Part shown: positions 17,321-24,914 of the stretch, in pieces
Position numbering within the stretch: position 1 is the first letter of the stretch
Layout: each line of letters begins with the position of its first letter
Assembly: GCF_900099895.1 (NCBI RefSeq)
Contig: NZ_FNDY01000024.1
Coordinates: 1-64,000 of the forward strand
Direction of reading: 5' to 3'
Length of the DNA stretch: 64,000 nt
Origin: Paenibacillus naphthalenovorans
GTDB taxonomy: Bacteria; Bacillota; Bacilli; Paenibacillales; NBRC-103111
Notes under the pieces: generated by a model
What the model saw: only the letters and a program-made list of their open reading frames with translations
Database searches by the model: none
What the model was told of the DNA's origin: nothing
Translations under genes and position numbers: made by a program

Positions 17321-17388
17321 AAAAATAAAAGCTCTTAAAAATCCCGATGTAAACCAGGGAATTTTAAGAGCTGCCAGTGATCCGGTAA
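17321..17388 (-). promoter_or_regulatory. Leader attenuator of the alcohol dehydrogenase operon
   Basis: Reading the minus strand, TTACCGGATCACTGGC (17388-17373) is directly followed by a strong terminator: arms 17357-17372 and 17330-17345 (15 of 16 paired), then a U-rich tract (17321-17329). It lies after a good promoter and before the dehydrogenase gene. The motif-plus-terminator order is the same as at 7931-7989. It may also terminate read-through from the importer 3 operon upstream. Confidence 0.65.
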
Positions 17389-17448
17389 GCCTATTTGAAA
17401 TGTAATCATATGATTTTAACCTATGAAACAGCGGTTTTGAATAAAAAA

Positions 17449-17477
17449 AATATATCATTATATCCATCAATCGTCAA
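17449..17477 (-). promoter_or_regulatory. Sigma-A-type promoter of the alcohol dehydrogenase operon
   Basis: On the minus strand, TTGACG (17477-17472), a 17-base spacer and TATATT (17454-17449). This promoter lies between the end of importer 3 and the attenuator, so the dehydrogenase/synthetase pair has its own transcript. Confidence 0.7.
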
Positions 17478-17534
17478 TGTATGATGCGTTTGCCTGACAA
17501 TCGTTTCATCAGGCATATGGCGAAAGATTTATAT

Positions 17535-18329
17535 TTATTTCCATGGTAAACATTTTCGTTCCAAAAAGTCCAGGGTGCGGTTAAAAATCAGCCCGATCAC
17601 GGAAAGCAATACGACGCCAACCATGAGCTTGGTTGTAATCATCAAGTTGCCGTAGTGCAGTATCATCGCTCCGATGCCTTCCTTGGCCGCAATCATCTCC
17701 GCCGCTACAAGCAGCAGCAGCGACGTTCCTGCGGCCAGCTTCAATCCGGCAAAAATCACCGGAAGCGAACCCGGCAGGATGACCTTGCGTACGACGTTCA
17801 AATGATTCGAGCCAAACGTGACGGCCGCCTTAATCAGGGTCGAATCGACATTCTTGACCCCGGAATACGTATTGATCACCACCGGGAAAAATACGCCTAA
17901 AGCAATCATCGTCACTTTGGGCAATTCTCCGATGCCGAGCCATAGAATGATCAGCGGCAAAAGGGCGATTTTCGGAATCGGGTAAAAAGAGAACAAGATG
18001 GGAGTCCCCACCGATTCCGCCCATTTGGAAAATCCGAGCAGCAGCCCGACGATGATGCCAATACTGCCTCCCAGAAGATAACCCAGGATAATGCGGTATA
18101 GACTGGCCAAAATATTCGGATGAAGCTCTCCCTTCACGATCATTTCCCATGCTGCGGATAGAATACTGGTAGGAGACGGAAGAAACAAGGGAGAAATCAA
18201 GCCCGATCGGCCTATGATTTCCCATACCGCTACGATGAAGGTTATGCCTAAAACCGGAGCATATACAGGAACCCTTTGCTCGAGAAAGGCGACTTTGTTG
18301 GTTATATATTTTCTTATCGTTTCCGCCAC
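17535..18329 (-). CDS. ABC transporter permease, SsuC/TauC type (importer 3)
   Basis: Permease of 264 residues with about six membrane helices and the coupling segment TFGSNHLNVVRKVILPGSLPVIFAGLKLAAGTSLLLLVAAEMIAA, which closely parallels the importer 2 permease. It starts with GTG after GGAGGG, five bases past the ATPase stop, and is the last gene of its operon. Confidence 0.9.
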   Translation of the reverse strand: MAETIRKYITNKVAFLEQRVPVYAPVLGITFIVAVWEIIGRSGLISPLFLPSPTSILSAAWEMIVKGELHPNILASLYRIILGYLLGGSIGIIVGLLLGFSKWAESVGTPILFSFYPIPKIALLPLIILWLGIGELPKVTMIALGVFFPVVINTYSGVKNVDSTLIKAAVTFGSNHLNVVRKVILPGSLPVIFAGLKLAAGTSLLLLVAAEMIAAKEGIGAMILHYGNLMITTKLMVGVVLLSVIGLIFNRTLDFLERKCLPWK

Positions 18330-18333
18330 TGCC

Positions 18334-19110
18334 TTATCCCTCCTTCAGCGCTTCTGCTGCGTCATGGCGGATCAGCTGCCAAATTTGATCGGCATACTCA
18401 TCGAATTGAAGCCGAAACTGCTCCTGATTCCGGCCTATCTTGGGCATATCGATATGGATGATGCTTTTGATCTGTCCGGGATGACGCGACAATACAATGA
18501 CCCGGTCAGCCAAATATACCGCTTCGTCTATGTTGTGGGTGACATACAGCGTGCTCAGCCGCGTCTGGTTCCAAATCGTCAGCAGCTCCTCCTGCATCAG
18601 CGTGCGTGTCTGCGCATCCAAAGCGGAGAACGGTTCATCCATCAGCAGCAAATCAGGCTGAATGGCAAGAGCGCGGGCGATCCCCGCTCTCTGCCTCATC
18701 CCTCCGGAAAGCTGCTTCGGATAGGCCGATTCGAATCCGCTCAGACCGACCATATCAATATAATGCTTCGCTATTTCGCGCTGCTCCTTCTTGCTCACGC
18801 CTCTTTCTTCCAAGCCGTATACGACATTTTGATAAACGGTCCGCCATGGAAAAAGTGCGATTTCCTGAAACACAATCCCTAAATTCGGTGTCTTGTCCTC
18901 TTTTAAGCCTTCAAAATATACGCTGCCCTCAGTTGGAGAGAGCAGCCCTCCTACAATATTTAACAGGGTAGATTTACCGCAGCCGCTGGGTCCGACCAGC
19001 ACGACAAACTCCTGCTGTTCAATGACGAAATTGATATTGGTTAATGCGGTAACTTCCTTCCCCTTTGTGTCTTTAAACCTTTTTTCCACGCCGTCGATTA
19101 CAATTCTCAT
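18334..19110 (-). CDS. ABC transporter ATPase, SsuB/TauB type (importer 3)
   Basis: ATPase of 258 residues with Walker A GPSGCGKST, Q-loop VFQEIALFPWRT, signature LSGGMRQR, Walker B LLMDEPFSALDAQT and H-loop YVTHNIDEAV. It lies between the lipoprotein and permease genes with gaps of 7 and 4 bases. It energises importer 3. Confidence 0.9.
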   Translation of the reverse strand: MRIVIDGVEKRFKDTKGKEVTALTNINFVIEQQEFVVLVGPSGCGKSTLLNIVGGLLSPTEGSVYFEGLKEDKTPNLGIVFQEIALFPWRTVYQNVVYGLEERGVSKKEQREIAKHYIDMVGLSGFESAYPKQLSGGMRQRAGIARALAIQPDLLLMDEPFSALDAQTRTLMQEELLTIWNQTRLSTLYVTHNIDEAVYLADRVIVLSRHPGQIKSIIHIDMPKIGRNQEQFRLQFDEYADQIWQLIRHDAAEALKEG

Positions 19111-19117
19111 AGGTGTG

Positions 19118-20206
19118 TCACTTCCCTAACCTCTTAATGCCCTCTTCAAGCAGCTCCGTATTCACAATCGTTTTGTAGTCGATCGATTTTTCAATCATCT
19201 TGTTTTTGAAATACCAGTCAATTTGGGTTTTGATGTCTTCGGCCAGCAGTCTGCCGTCGCGATCCATGTAGGGAAGGCCTTGTTTAACCAGCTCCGCAGG
19301 CTGATCCGTGTACTTGGCTATGATGTCGATCACTTCGTCATAGTTTGCGCCCGGTACCGGTTGTCCGTCTTTTTTCACCAGCACGGCGTCATAATAATAA
19401 CGGGCTGCCTTGGCGTATGCGGTCATAAAGCGCACGGCGGCATCTTTGTCGTCGGCAAACTTCTGCGAGAAGAAAATAGCCGAGATTTGATAATCGATTT
19501 CGTCTCCGACATTGGCGATCACTTTCCCGTACCCTTCGTTCAAAATATAGCTGATATTCGGTTCGGCCGTAAGAATCGCATCCACTTGTTTGCTCTTTAA
19601 CGTGTCGTTCATCGCGTTCAGCTTGCCCAGCGGAGTGATTTCGACGTCCGATAAGCTGAGTCCGTGCTTTTCCAATAAACGTCCCGCCATATAATGGAAG
19701 GTGGAGCCTGTCTGGGTCACGCCGATCTTTTTGCCTTTGAGATCTTTAATGCTTTGAATCTGCGAATCTTTGTGAACCAGCAAGGAGGAGGAGGAATACC
19801 CTTTTTGTTCCCTTCCTTTGTCTGCTACGATAAGCAATTTTTGTCCGCCTGCAATCATGTTGTATAAGCTTGCCGTAATGCCTGTCGCCCCTACTTCCAC
19901 ACTGCCGGAGGCTGTCGCTACGGCAATCGGCTGGGCCGCCTCAAACCATTGCGGAGTCACTTCAATATTCTCTTCTTTGAAATATCCTTTTTCCATGGCG
20001 ATAAAAATCGGAGCGGAACTGGTTAATTTCAGCAGCCCGATCTGCAGCTTAACCGGTTTGGCCTGCTCGGCCGGCTTGCCGCCGGCATTATTCTCCGGCG
20101 GTGTGCCTTGTGTTTGCTGCCCGGAGCCCCCGGTATTCCCGCATCCTGCCAGAACCGCAGTAACGCAAAGCAGTGCAACCATCACCATAACCCATGCTTT
20201 TTTCAT
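19118..20206 (-). CDS. NMT1/SsuA-type substrate-binding lipoprotein (importer 3)
   Basis: Binding lipoprotein of 362 residues: lipobox LAGC with cysteine 22, a Gly/Gln/Pro-rich linker to about residue 50, then VKLQIGLLKLTSSAPIFIAMEKGYF. The signature LKGKKIGVTQTGSTFHYMAGRLLEKHGL is intact. It is the first gene of the importer 3 operon with GAGGGAGGA before the ATG. Its overall plan matches the importer 2 lipoprotein, so the two may bind related compounds. Confidence 0.88.
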   Translation of the reverse strand: MKKAWVMVMVALLCVTAVLAGCGNTGGSGQQTQGTPPENNAGGKPAEQAKPVKLQIGLLKLTSSAPIFIAMEKGYFKEENIEVTPQWFEAAQPIAVATASGSVEVGATGITASLYNMIAGGQKLLIVADKGREQKGYSSSSLLVHKDSQIQSIKDLKGKKIGVTQTGSTFHYMAGRLLEKHGLSLSDVEITPLGKLNAMNDTLKSKQVDAILTAEPNISYILNEGYGKVIANVGDEIDYQISAIFFSQKFADDKDAAVRFMTAYAKAARYYYDAVLVKKDGQPVPGANYDEVIDIIAKYTDQPAELVKQGLPYMDRDGRLLAEDIKTQIDWYFKNKMIEKSIDYKTIVNTELLEEGIKRLGK

Positions 20207-20233
20207 TTTGATCGATCCTCCCTCTTTATTTAC

Positions 20234-20267
20234 CTAGATCATTTTATAGTAAAAAAATCTAGATCAT
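20234..20267. promoter_or_regulatory. Direct repeats upstream of importer 3, candidate operator
   Basis: The nonamer CTAGATCAT occurs at 20234-20242 and again at 20259-20267, a 25-bp period, 28-61 bases upstream of the importer 3 lipoprotein start in an A+T-rich stretch. Spacing and position suit a regulator, possibly the LysR protein encoded at 22188. No promoter could be placed with confidence. Confidence 0.35.
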
Positions 20268-20315
20268 CTGTTAGCGCTTACACTTTACCGTTGATACCCG
20301 ACATTATACGGATCG

Positions 20316-20345
20316 GAACCGGCATCAAGAGCCTTGATCCGGTTC
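20316..20345 (-). terminator. Hairpin after the flavoprotein gene, weak terminator
   Basis: GAACCGGCATCAAG (20316-20329) and CTTGATCCGGTTC (20333-20345) pair over 13 bp with one bulged base. The hairpin lies 38 bases after the flavoprotein stop. It lacks a U-run, so it may act as a processing or stabilising element rather than a terminator. Confidence 0.4.
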
Positions 20346-20383
20346 GATACAGTAAAGGAAGCTTCTTTCCATAGGTTGAACGT

Positions 20384-22027
20384 CTATGAATGAAACGCAA
20401 CTTGAAATTGATCGGGTTGAATACGATGAACAAACGACTGTTTATCAAAATGTTGGCTTTGATCTGGAAAATCGCTTCTTACAAAGCTGCCTCTGCTTTC
20501 TTCCCGGGCCTGGCTGGAAGCAATAAACGCCTGGGCAATGGATACAGCATGCTTTAACTCGCTATACCGCAATCGATCTTTATAAGGAATGGCGTTTAAC
20601 GGGTAATGTTCCAAGCTTTTTTGGAGTGACTCTACTTCCATTTGGGCACGACGCAATTTTTCTTTATTTTTGGTTACGAGGATCCGGTCCATGGAGGCAT
20701 GCAATTGTCTAAACCCTTTATCACAGGTCAATTCAGGCGTTCGATTCACATCTTCGCTCATCACGACCCAATGCTTGGTTCCAGGTTGTCCAATCGCTTC
20801 AGCAGCTGCCCGCCCTGCCCGGCTGCCGAATACTAAGGCGTCCATCACTCCGGTTCCCATCATACGCTGAGCCCCTTGGAACCCTCCGGCACATTCCCCG
20901 CAGGCAAATAATCCGGCTACCCCGGTTTCACCCTGCGGATTAATAGCTATTCCCCCCAGCGCCTGATGGCATCCGGAACTTATGATCGCAGGCTGCGACG
21001 TTAAATCCAGATTACGGGCCTTTAACATCTCCAAACTACGAGGAATGCGATGCTTCATCACATCGATAAGGTGTGTTCCATACCAATAAACCCCGCCGTC
21101 CGAAGTAGTTTTGCCCATTTCCTGCTGTTTTTCAATCCACTTGCAAATCTCAAAGGTGATATTTCCTTGAGTAACCGTATCCGGCTCTTGACTGCTATGA
21201 TCCCATCCCGAGGAAAACGGTTCTTTGGCCGTATTCAAGATTTTCCCTTGAGACAATAGCGCACTGATCATGTAGAATCCGCGAATCGGGCTTACGAATA
21301 AGGGAAGAATGTGCATGAATTCCAGGTTCGTTAATGCAGCCCCCAAATCCAGACCTATGGCCATTCCGCTGGCGTTGCCTTGAGGGTTCGTCGCGTAGGA
21401 AAAAAGATTTCCAAACCCTCCTGTTGCTATAATAACACTGGAAAAACGGATTTGAACCGGCTGGGTACATTTTTGCGTTTTGTGAATGCCTAATGCCCAT
21501 CTGGGATGCCCGGAGGAATCTTTGATAATCTCATAAATTCCGGTATGAGCCAGAAATTGCACTCCTTTTTCTTCGCAAGCTTTGACTAATCTCGTTAATA
21601 TTTCGGTACCGAAATCACTCATGCCCTTAACCACTCTAGGCCTGGAATGACTTGGAATCTGCATCCAGACGTACTCGTTTCCTTGGCGTTCAAATTCTAC
21701 ACCGATCGATTCCAAAAATCGTAATTCTTTTTCACTATTGTCGGTGAAGGTTCTAACGAGTTCTCTTGAATTTACTTTCATCCCAAAATCATATAACTCT
21801 TTGTAATAAAGATCGGAATCTTCTTTGTTAAGAGCCACAGCAAGCCCGGTTACCTCAATCAACTTATCTAAATATGAAGTAGCCCCGCCATATGTTTTAC
21901 CGCCACGATTTACAACCAGCACTCGTGCCCCTGTTTCCCTTGCGGCCAAAGCGGCACGCAGCCCGGCGCTTCCCCCACCGACGATCAAAACATCCGTCTC
22001 CCATTTTTCGAATTCCTCTTTCAGCAA
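20384..22027 (-). CDS. FAD-dependent oxidoreductase, fumarate reductase/succinate dehydrogenase flavoprotein family
   Basis: Flavoprotein of 547 residues. The dinucleotide motif VLIVGGGSAGLRAALAARETGARVLV is at about 14-40. The capping domain contains HSRPRVVKG, FSSVIIATGGFGNLF follows, and the second FAD region is GLFACGECAGGFQGAQRMMGTGVMDALVFGSRAG. The C-terminal SSQAREESRG resembles the ESRG segment of the succinate dehydrogenase/APS reductase group. No iron-sulfur or membrane subunit gene is adjacent, so it probably works as a soluble reductase or dehydrogenase. The start is TTG at 22027, because an in-frame stop lies just upstream. The LysR gene lies 160 bases upstream on the same strand. 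Confidence 0.82.
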   Translation of the reverse strand: MLKEEFEKWETDVLIVGGGSAGLRAALAARETGARVLVVNRGGKTYGGATSYLDKLIEVTGLAVALNKEDSDLYYKELYDFGMKVNSRELVRTFTDNSEKELRFLESIGVEFERQGNEYVWMQIPSHSRPRVVKGMSDFGTEILTRLVKACEEKGVQFLAHTGIYEIIKDSSGHPRWALGIHKTQKCTQPVQIRFSSVIIATGGFGNLFSYATNPQGNASGMAIGLDLGAALTNLEFMHILPLFVSPIRGFYMISALLSQGKILNTAKEPFSSGWDHSSQEPDTVTQGNITFEICKWIEKQQEMGKTTSDGGVYWYGTHLIDVMKHRIPRSLEMLKARNLDLTSQPAIISSGCHQALGGIAINPQGETGVAGLFACGECAGGFQGAQRMMGTGVMDALVFGSRAGRAAAEAIGQPGTKHWVVMSEDVNRTPELTCDKGFRQLHASMDRILVTKNKEKLRRAQMEVESLQKSLEHYPLNAIPYKDRLRYSELKHAVSIAQAFIASSQAREESRGSFVRSDFPDQSQHFDKQSFVHRIQPDQFQVAFHS

Positions 22028-22187
22028 ACCGGTACCCTGCCCTTCTGGTTACATAAATTGAATGTCCTTGAAGTTAGAGTACAGCACGCCACTTATTAAT
22101 ACAATCGATATTTTCGATTCAAGATATGAATGAAATTCATAAATGGGTAGGGATGACTTTGATTTGAGCAGGCCGAAACGGGCTGAC

Positions 22188-23087
22188 CTATTTGGCGTTT
22201 TGTTTGATCCACTGCATGGTGAAGTCCCGAAAAGCGGCATGAACCGTAGGGATGTCAGGGCCCCGAGGTATGGCGAGGGCGGTCGTTCTTTTGATTTCTT
22301 TTTTAAGACGCACGATGGCGATTCCGGGACGTCGAATAAATTTGACTACCCGCGATGTTAACAATGCTACGCCAAGCCCTTCCGCCACCAACCCGCAAAT
22401 GGTTTCCACCTGACTGCTTTCATACATAATATTAGGCACGAAACCGGCTTCCTGACACGCTTGTTCGCATAAGCTTCTCATCCCATAGCCTGGTTTTATA
22501 GATAAAAATTTCTCTTTGGAGGCCTCCGCTAAATCAATGATTTTCTTATGGGCCAAGGGGTGGGCGGCATGAGTAATTAATACGACTTGATCGCTCATTA
22601 ATGGATAGAAATCGATTGTTTTTTCATAATTTTCATTATGCAAGTGAGTAAGAAGGGCGGCATCGATCTCCGATACCTGCAGCCATTTAATCAGCTCATC
22701 ACTGTTTCCGTCACGAATCTCGATATGGATGCCGGGGTATGCCTTTTGGAAGGAAGCGATTAACGCCGTAAGTCCTAAATAACTGATGTTGGGAATGGCG
22801 CCGATGACCATATGTCCCCGTTCCAAATTGTTATATTCCAGCATGACCTGCCGGGCCCGCTTGATCTCTCCCAATATGCGTTTGGCATAAATCAGGAAAT
22901 GCGCCCCTGCCGGCGTCGGCTGGACAGAGCGTGTCGTACGTTCAAATATTCTGACGCCCAATTCTTCCTCCAGCTTTCTTATCGAATGGGAAAGCGCAGA
23001 TTGAGACAGGCAGACTTCATCAGCCGCCAGACTAAAGCTTTTGTATTTTTCAACGGCTAATATATACTCCAGTTGGTGGATTTCCAC
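22188..23087 (-). CDS. LysR-family transcriptional regulator
   Basis: Regulator of 299 residues. The N-terminal winged helix is MEIHQLEYILAVEKYKSFSL with SQSALSHSIRKLEEELGVRIFERTTRSVQPTPAG, followed by a periplasmic-binding-protein-like effector domain (about 90-295). It starts with GTG after GGGAGG. It lies upstream of the flavoprotein gene on the same strand and is a candidate regulator of that gene and importer 3. The effector is unknown. Confidence 0.9.
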   Translation of the reverse strand: MEIHQLEYILAVEKYKSFSLAADEVCLSQSALSHSIRKLEEELGVRIFERTTRSVQPTPAGAHFLIYAKRILGEIKRARQVMLEYNNLERGHMVIGAIPNISYLGLTALIASFQKAYPGIHIEIRDGNSDELIKWLQVSEIDAALLTHLHNENYEKTIDFYPLMSDQVVLITHAAHPLAHKKIIDLAEASKEKFLSIKPGYGMRSLCEQACQEAGFVPNIMYESSQVETICGLVAEGLGVALLTSRVVKFIRRPGIAIVRLKKEIKRTTALAIPRGPDIPTVHAAFRDFTMQWIKQNAK

Positions 23088-23270
23088 TCGCCATACCTCC
23101 CTGATGCTGCTGTTTTCCGCGTGCGTTACCGTCTACCTGGATTTCAGTCTTGCTGCACACCATTATTCTATCAGTCCGTCTTGCCATAGGAAATAGCCTA
23201 GTGAATCGACTTTTATTCATTTCATACCCATTCATGCCTGGCCCACGCTTCTCCCGGATGCCATCGCCGT

Positions 23271-23307
23271 AAATCAAGAAAGACGCAGCTTTTACATTAG
23301 CTGCGCC
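23271..23307 (-). terminator. Terminator at the end of the 23.4-33.9 kb operon
   Basis: On the minus strand, GGCGCAGCT and AGCTGCGTC pair (arms at 23299-23307 and 23282-23290), followed by TTTCTTGATTT. It is about 110 bases after the last gene of the eleven-gene operon, marking its probable 3' end. Confidence 0.7.
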
Positions 23308-23335
23308 TGGTGTTATAACTTATCAGGTCTCTGTT

Positions 23336-23380
23336 AACGTTCCTAAAGAACGTTCCGGTACCCTGGTACCCCTGGTACTC
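23336..23380. repeat. Palindrome and triple GGTACC-like repeat
   Basis: A perfect 7-bp inverted repeat with a 5-base centre (AACGTTCCTAAAGAACGTT, 23336-23354) is followed by three imperfect copies of GGTACCCT (23357-23380). They lie between the last gene of the operon and its terminator. No function is assigned. Confidence 0.5.
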
Positions 23381-23418
23381 TGACCATGGGCAAGGGCAAA
23401 AGGGGATACCTCCTCTGG

Positions 23419-23955
23419 TCAGGAAAGCCGTTTAACGGCCAGCAGATCGTCCAGAGGCATCGACAGCGCCCGGTCACAGAGCTCCTTTTTCAAATCGTCT
23501 AGCCTTTCCTCATCCGCTTCCGTCCGTGTGCCCGCTCTTCCCTTCTCCAGCAAATCATAAAATTCCAGAGGCAGGAAGCCTTCCTTTAACGATACTTCTA
23601 CGGACCGGCCGTCGGTCAGTGAAAAGACAAATGCGTACGACTGGGCCCGATGCGGGTCATACTGGGCAACCGGATAATTGACGTCAACCGTCAGCGCCCC
23701 GCGGGACGCCGCACGGGTGACATATTCGAACGCATCGCGGAACCCCGGACCGCCGTGACCGGACAGAATCGAGATGTCTTTGCGCTCTGGCGCTTCGTCT
23801 CCGCACAAGGCCTTGATCCCCGCGTAGACGCTTAGAAAGCCGACCGCGACGGCCATCAAATATTGCCCGCTATGGTATTTCTCGACATCCTCAAACCGAA
23901 TCGCTTTTAAAAATTCGCCTTTGCGGCCGTCACGAATATAAATGACATACATCAT
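23419..23955 (-). CDS. FmdE-like (formylmethanofuran dehydrogenase subunit E-like) protein
   Basis: Cytosolic protein of 178 residues without a signal peptide. Residues about 25-80 (EKYHSGQYLMAVAVGFLSVYAGIKALCG ... DISILSGHGGPGFRDAFEYVTRAA) resemble the FmdE domain, in which a His/Cys-containing N-terminal region binds metal. A single cysteine and several histidines remain. The C-terminal part ends in an acidic, Lys-rich helix. It is the last gene of the operon, 25 bases after the SLH gene. In this setting a metal-handling or sensing role is a reasonable guess. The family match is moderate. Confidence 0.5.
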   Translation of the reverse strand: MMYVIYIRDGRKGEFLKAIRFEDVEKYHSGQYLMAVAVGFLSVYAGIKALCGDEAPERKDISILSGHGGPGFRDAFEYVTRAASRGALTVDVNYPVAQYDPHRAQSYAFVFSLTDGRSVEVSLKEGFLPLEFYDLLEKGRAGTRTEADEERLDDLKKELCDRALSMPLDDLLAVKRLS

Positions 23956-23980
23956 GAATCCTCCTAATTGTTGTTGGAAT

Positions 23981-24892
23981 TCAAGCTCTTTTTTTGATCA
24001 ATAACCAGCATAAGAGCACGGCCGCCACTGCCCCTGCCGCCGCAGGAATGACCGGAAAGCCTGCGCCTTCACCGGCCGGAACGCAGTCGGAATCGCCTTC
24101 CTGACACATATGATGCGCATGGGCTTGACCTTTCTCATCGCTGTTGGCCTCCTGCGGGCTCGAAGCCGCCCCCGCCGGCTTGACAAACGAAATCAGCTGC
24201 AGTTGCTGTCCGCCTTCACGCTTGTTCATTACCCACGATTCCCGGATGCTTTTTCCTTTCCACAGGCCGGGGTCGACAGGAGCATACAGGATTCTCGGGT
24301 GTTCGCTTAACTCGAGCGTGACGCCCTGAATCGTGACGGCATACGTCCTGACGGTCTTGCCGTCAGCGCCTTGGCTCTCCTTCATGGCGACGGCTTCGAC
24401 CGTCCCGGACGGACCAGGCGAATAGCCCGCCTGCTCGAACAGCGTTTGTCCGTTGACCTTTGTCGTCAAATAAGCCGCCATGAGCGAAGCGAACTGCTCT
24501 CTTGTCAGCTCCTCCGACCCGTTCAACTCCGCCCGCCCTTGAAAGTAAGCTTGATTGACATCGCGCACCGTCGCATTCCCATCCAGGCTAGGAACGCCGC
24601 CCTCCGCCAAGACCGCCTGCCGAACGGCCTGCGGGTCCGATTGCTGCGCCCCCAAGCCGCGAAACGAACCGGCCCAATAAGTGAGATCCGAACGCGACAG
24701 CTTGTCCTTCGGCTTGAACAAGGGCGCGCCGTGCTCGTACGGGATGACGCCGAGCCCGCTCAAATAAACGATGTTTTCCCGCGCTTCGGAAAACGCGATA
24801 TCGTCGTATAGATTGCTTTCATTGACGATGTGCGCCTGTGCTGCTGCCGGCAGCAGCATCAGCACGAATATCATTACCGCAATACGTTTCAT
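23981..24892 (-). CDS. Exported, membrane-anchored SLH-domain protein with His/Cys motif
   Basis: Product of 303 residues. The signal peptide ends AQA before a histidine, so the mature protein probably begins with His. Residues about 27-80 form an S-layer homology motif (YDDIAFSEARENIVYLSGLGVI ... FKPKDKLSRSDLTYWAGSF), and a weaker second copy includes ELTREQFASLMAAYL. A beta-rich middle part (about 150-240) follows, then a short metal-ligand-like stretch, HAHHMCQ with a second Cys seven residues on. A C-terminal membrane helix and Lys/Arg tail (about 280-303) complete it. It is therefore held at the outer membrane face and may also contact the wall. It has no recognised catalytic domain. Confidence 0.7.
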   Translation of the reverse strand: MKRIAVMIFVLMLLPAAAQAHIVNESNLYDDIAFSEARENIVYLSGLGVIPYEHGAPLFKPKDKLSRSDLTYWAGSFRGLGAQQSDPQAVRQAVLAEGGVPSLDGNATVRDVNQAYFQGRAELNGSEELTREQFASLMAAYLTTKVNGQTLFEQAGYSPGPSGTVEAVAMKESQGADGKTVRTYAVTIQGVTLELSEHPRILYAPVDPGLWKGKSIRESWVMNKREGGQQLQLISFVKPAGAASSPQEANSDEKGQAHAHHMCQEGDSDCVPAGEGAGFPVIPAAAGAVAAVLLCWLLIKKRA

Positions 24893-24914
24893 TTCATCCT
24901 CCGAGAGTTTTGTT

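Noticed and set aside
23357-23380. Possible short CRISPR-like repeat
   Set aside because: Only three imperfect 8-9-base units with no spacers; no cas genes nearby.
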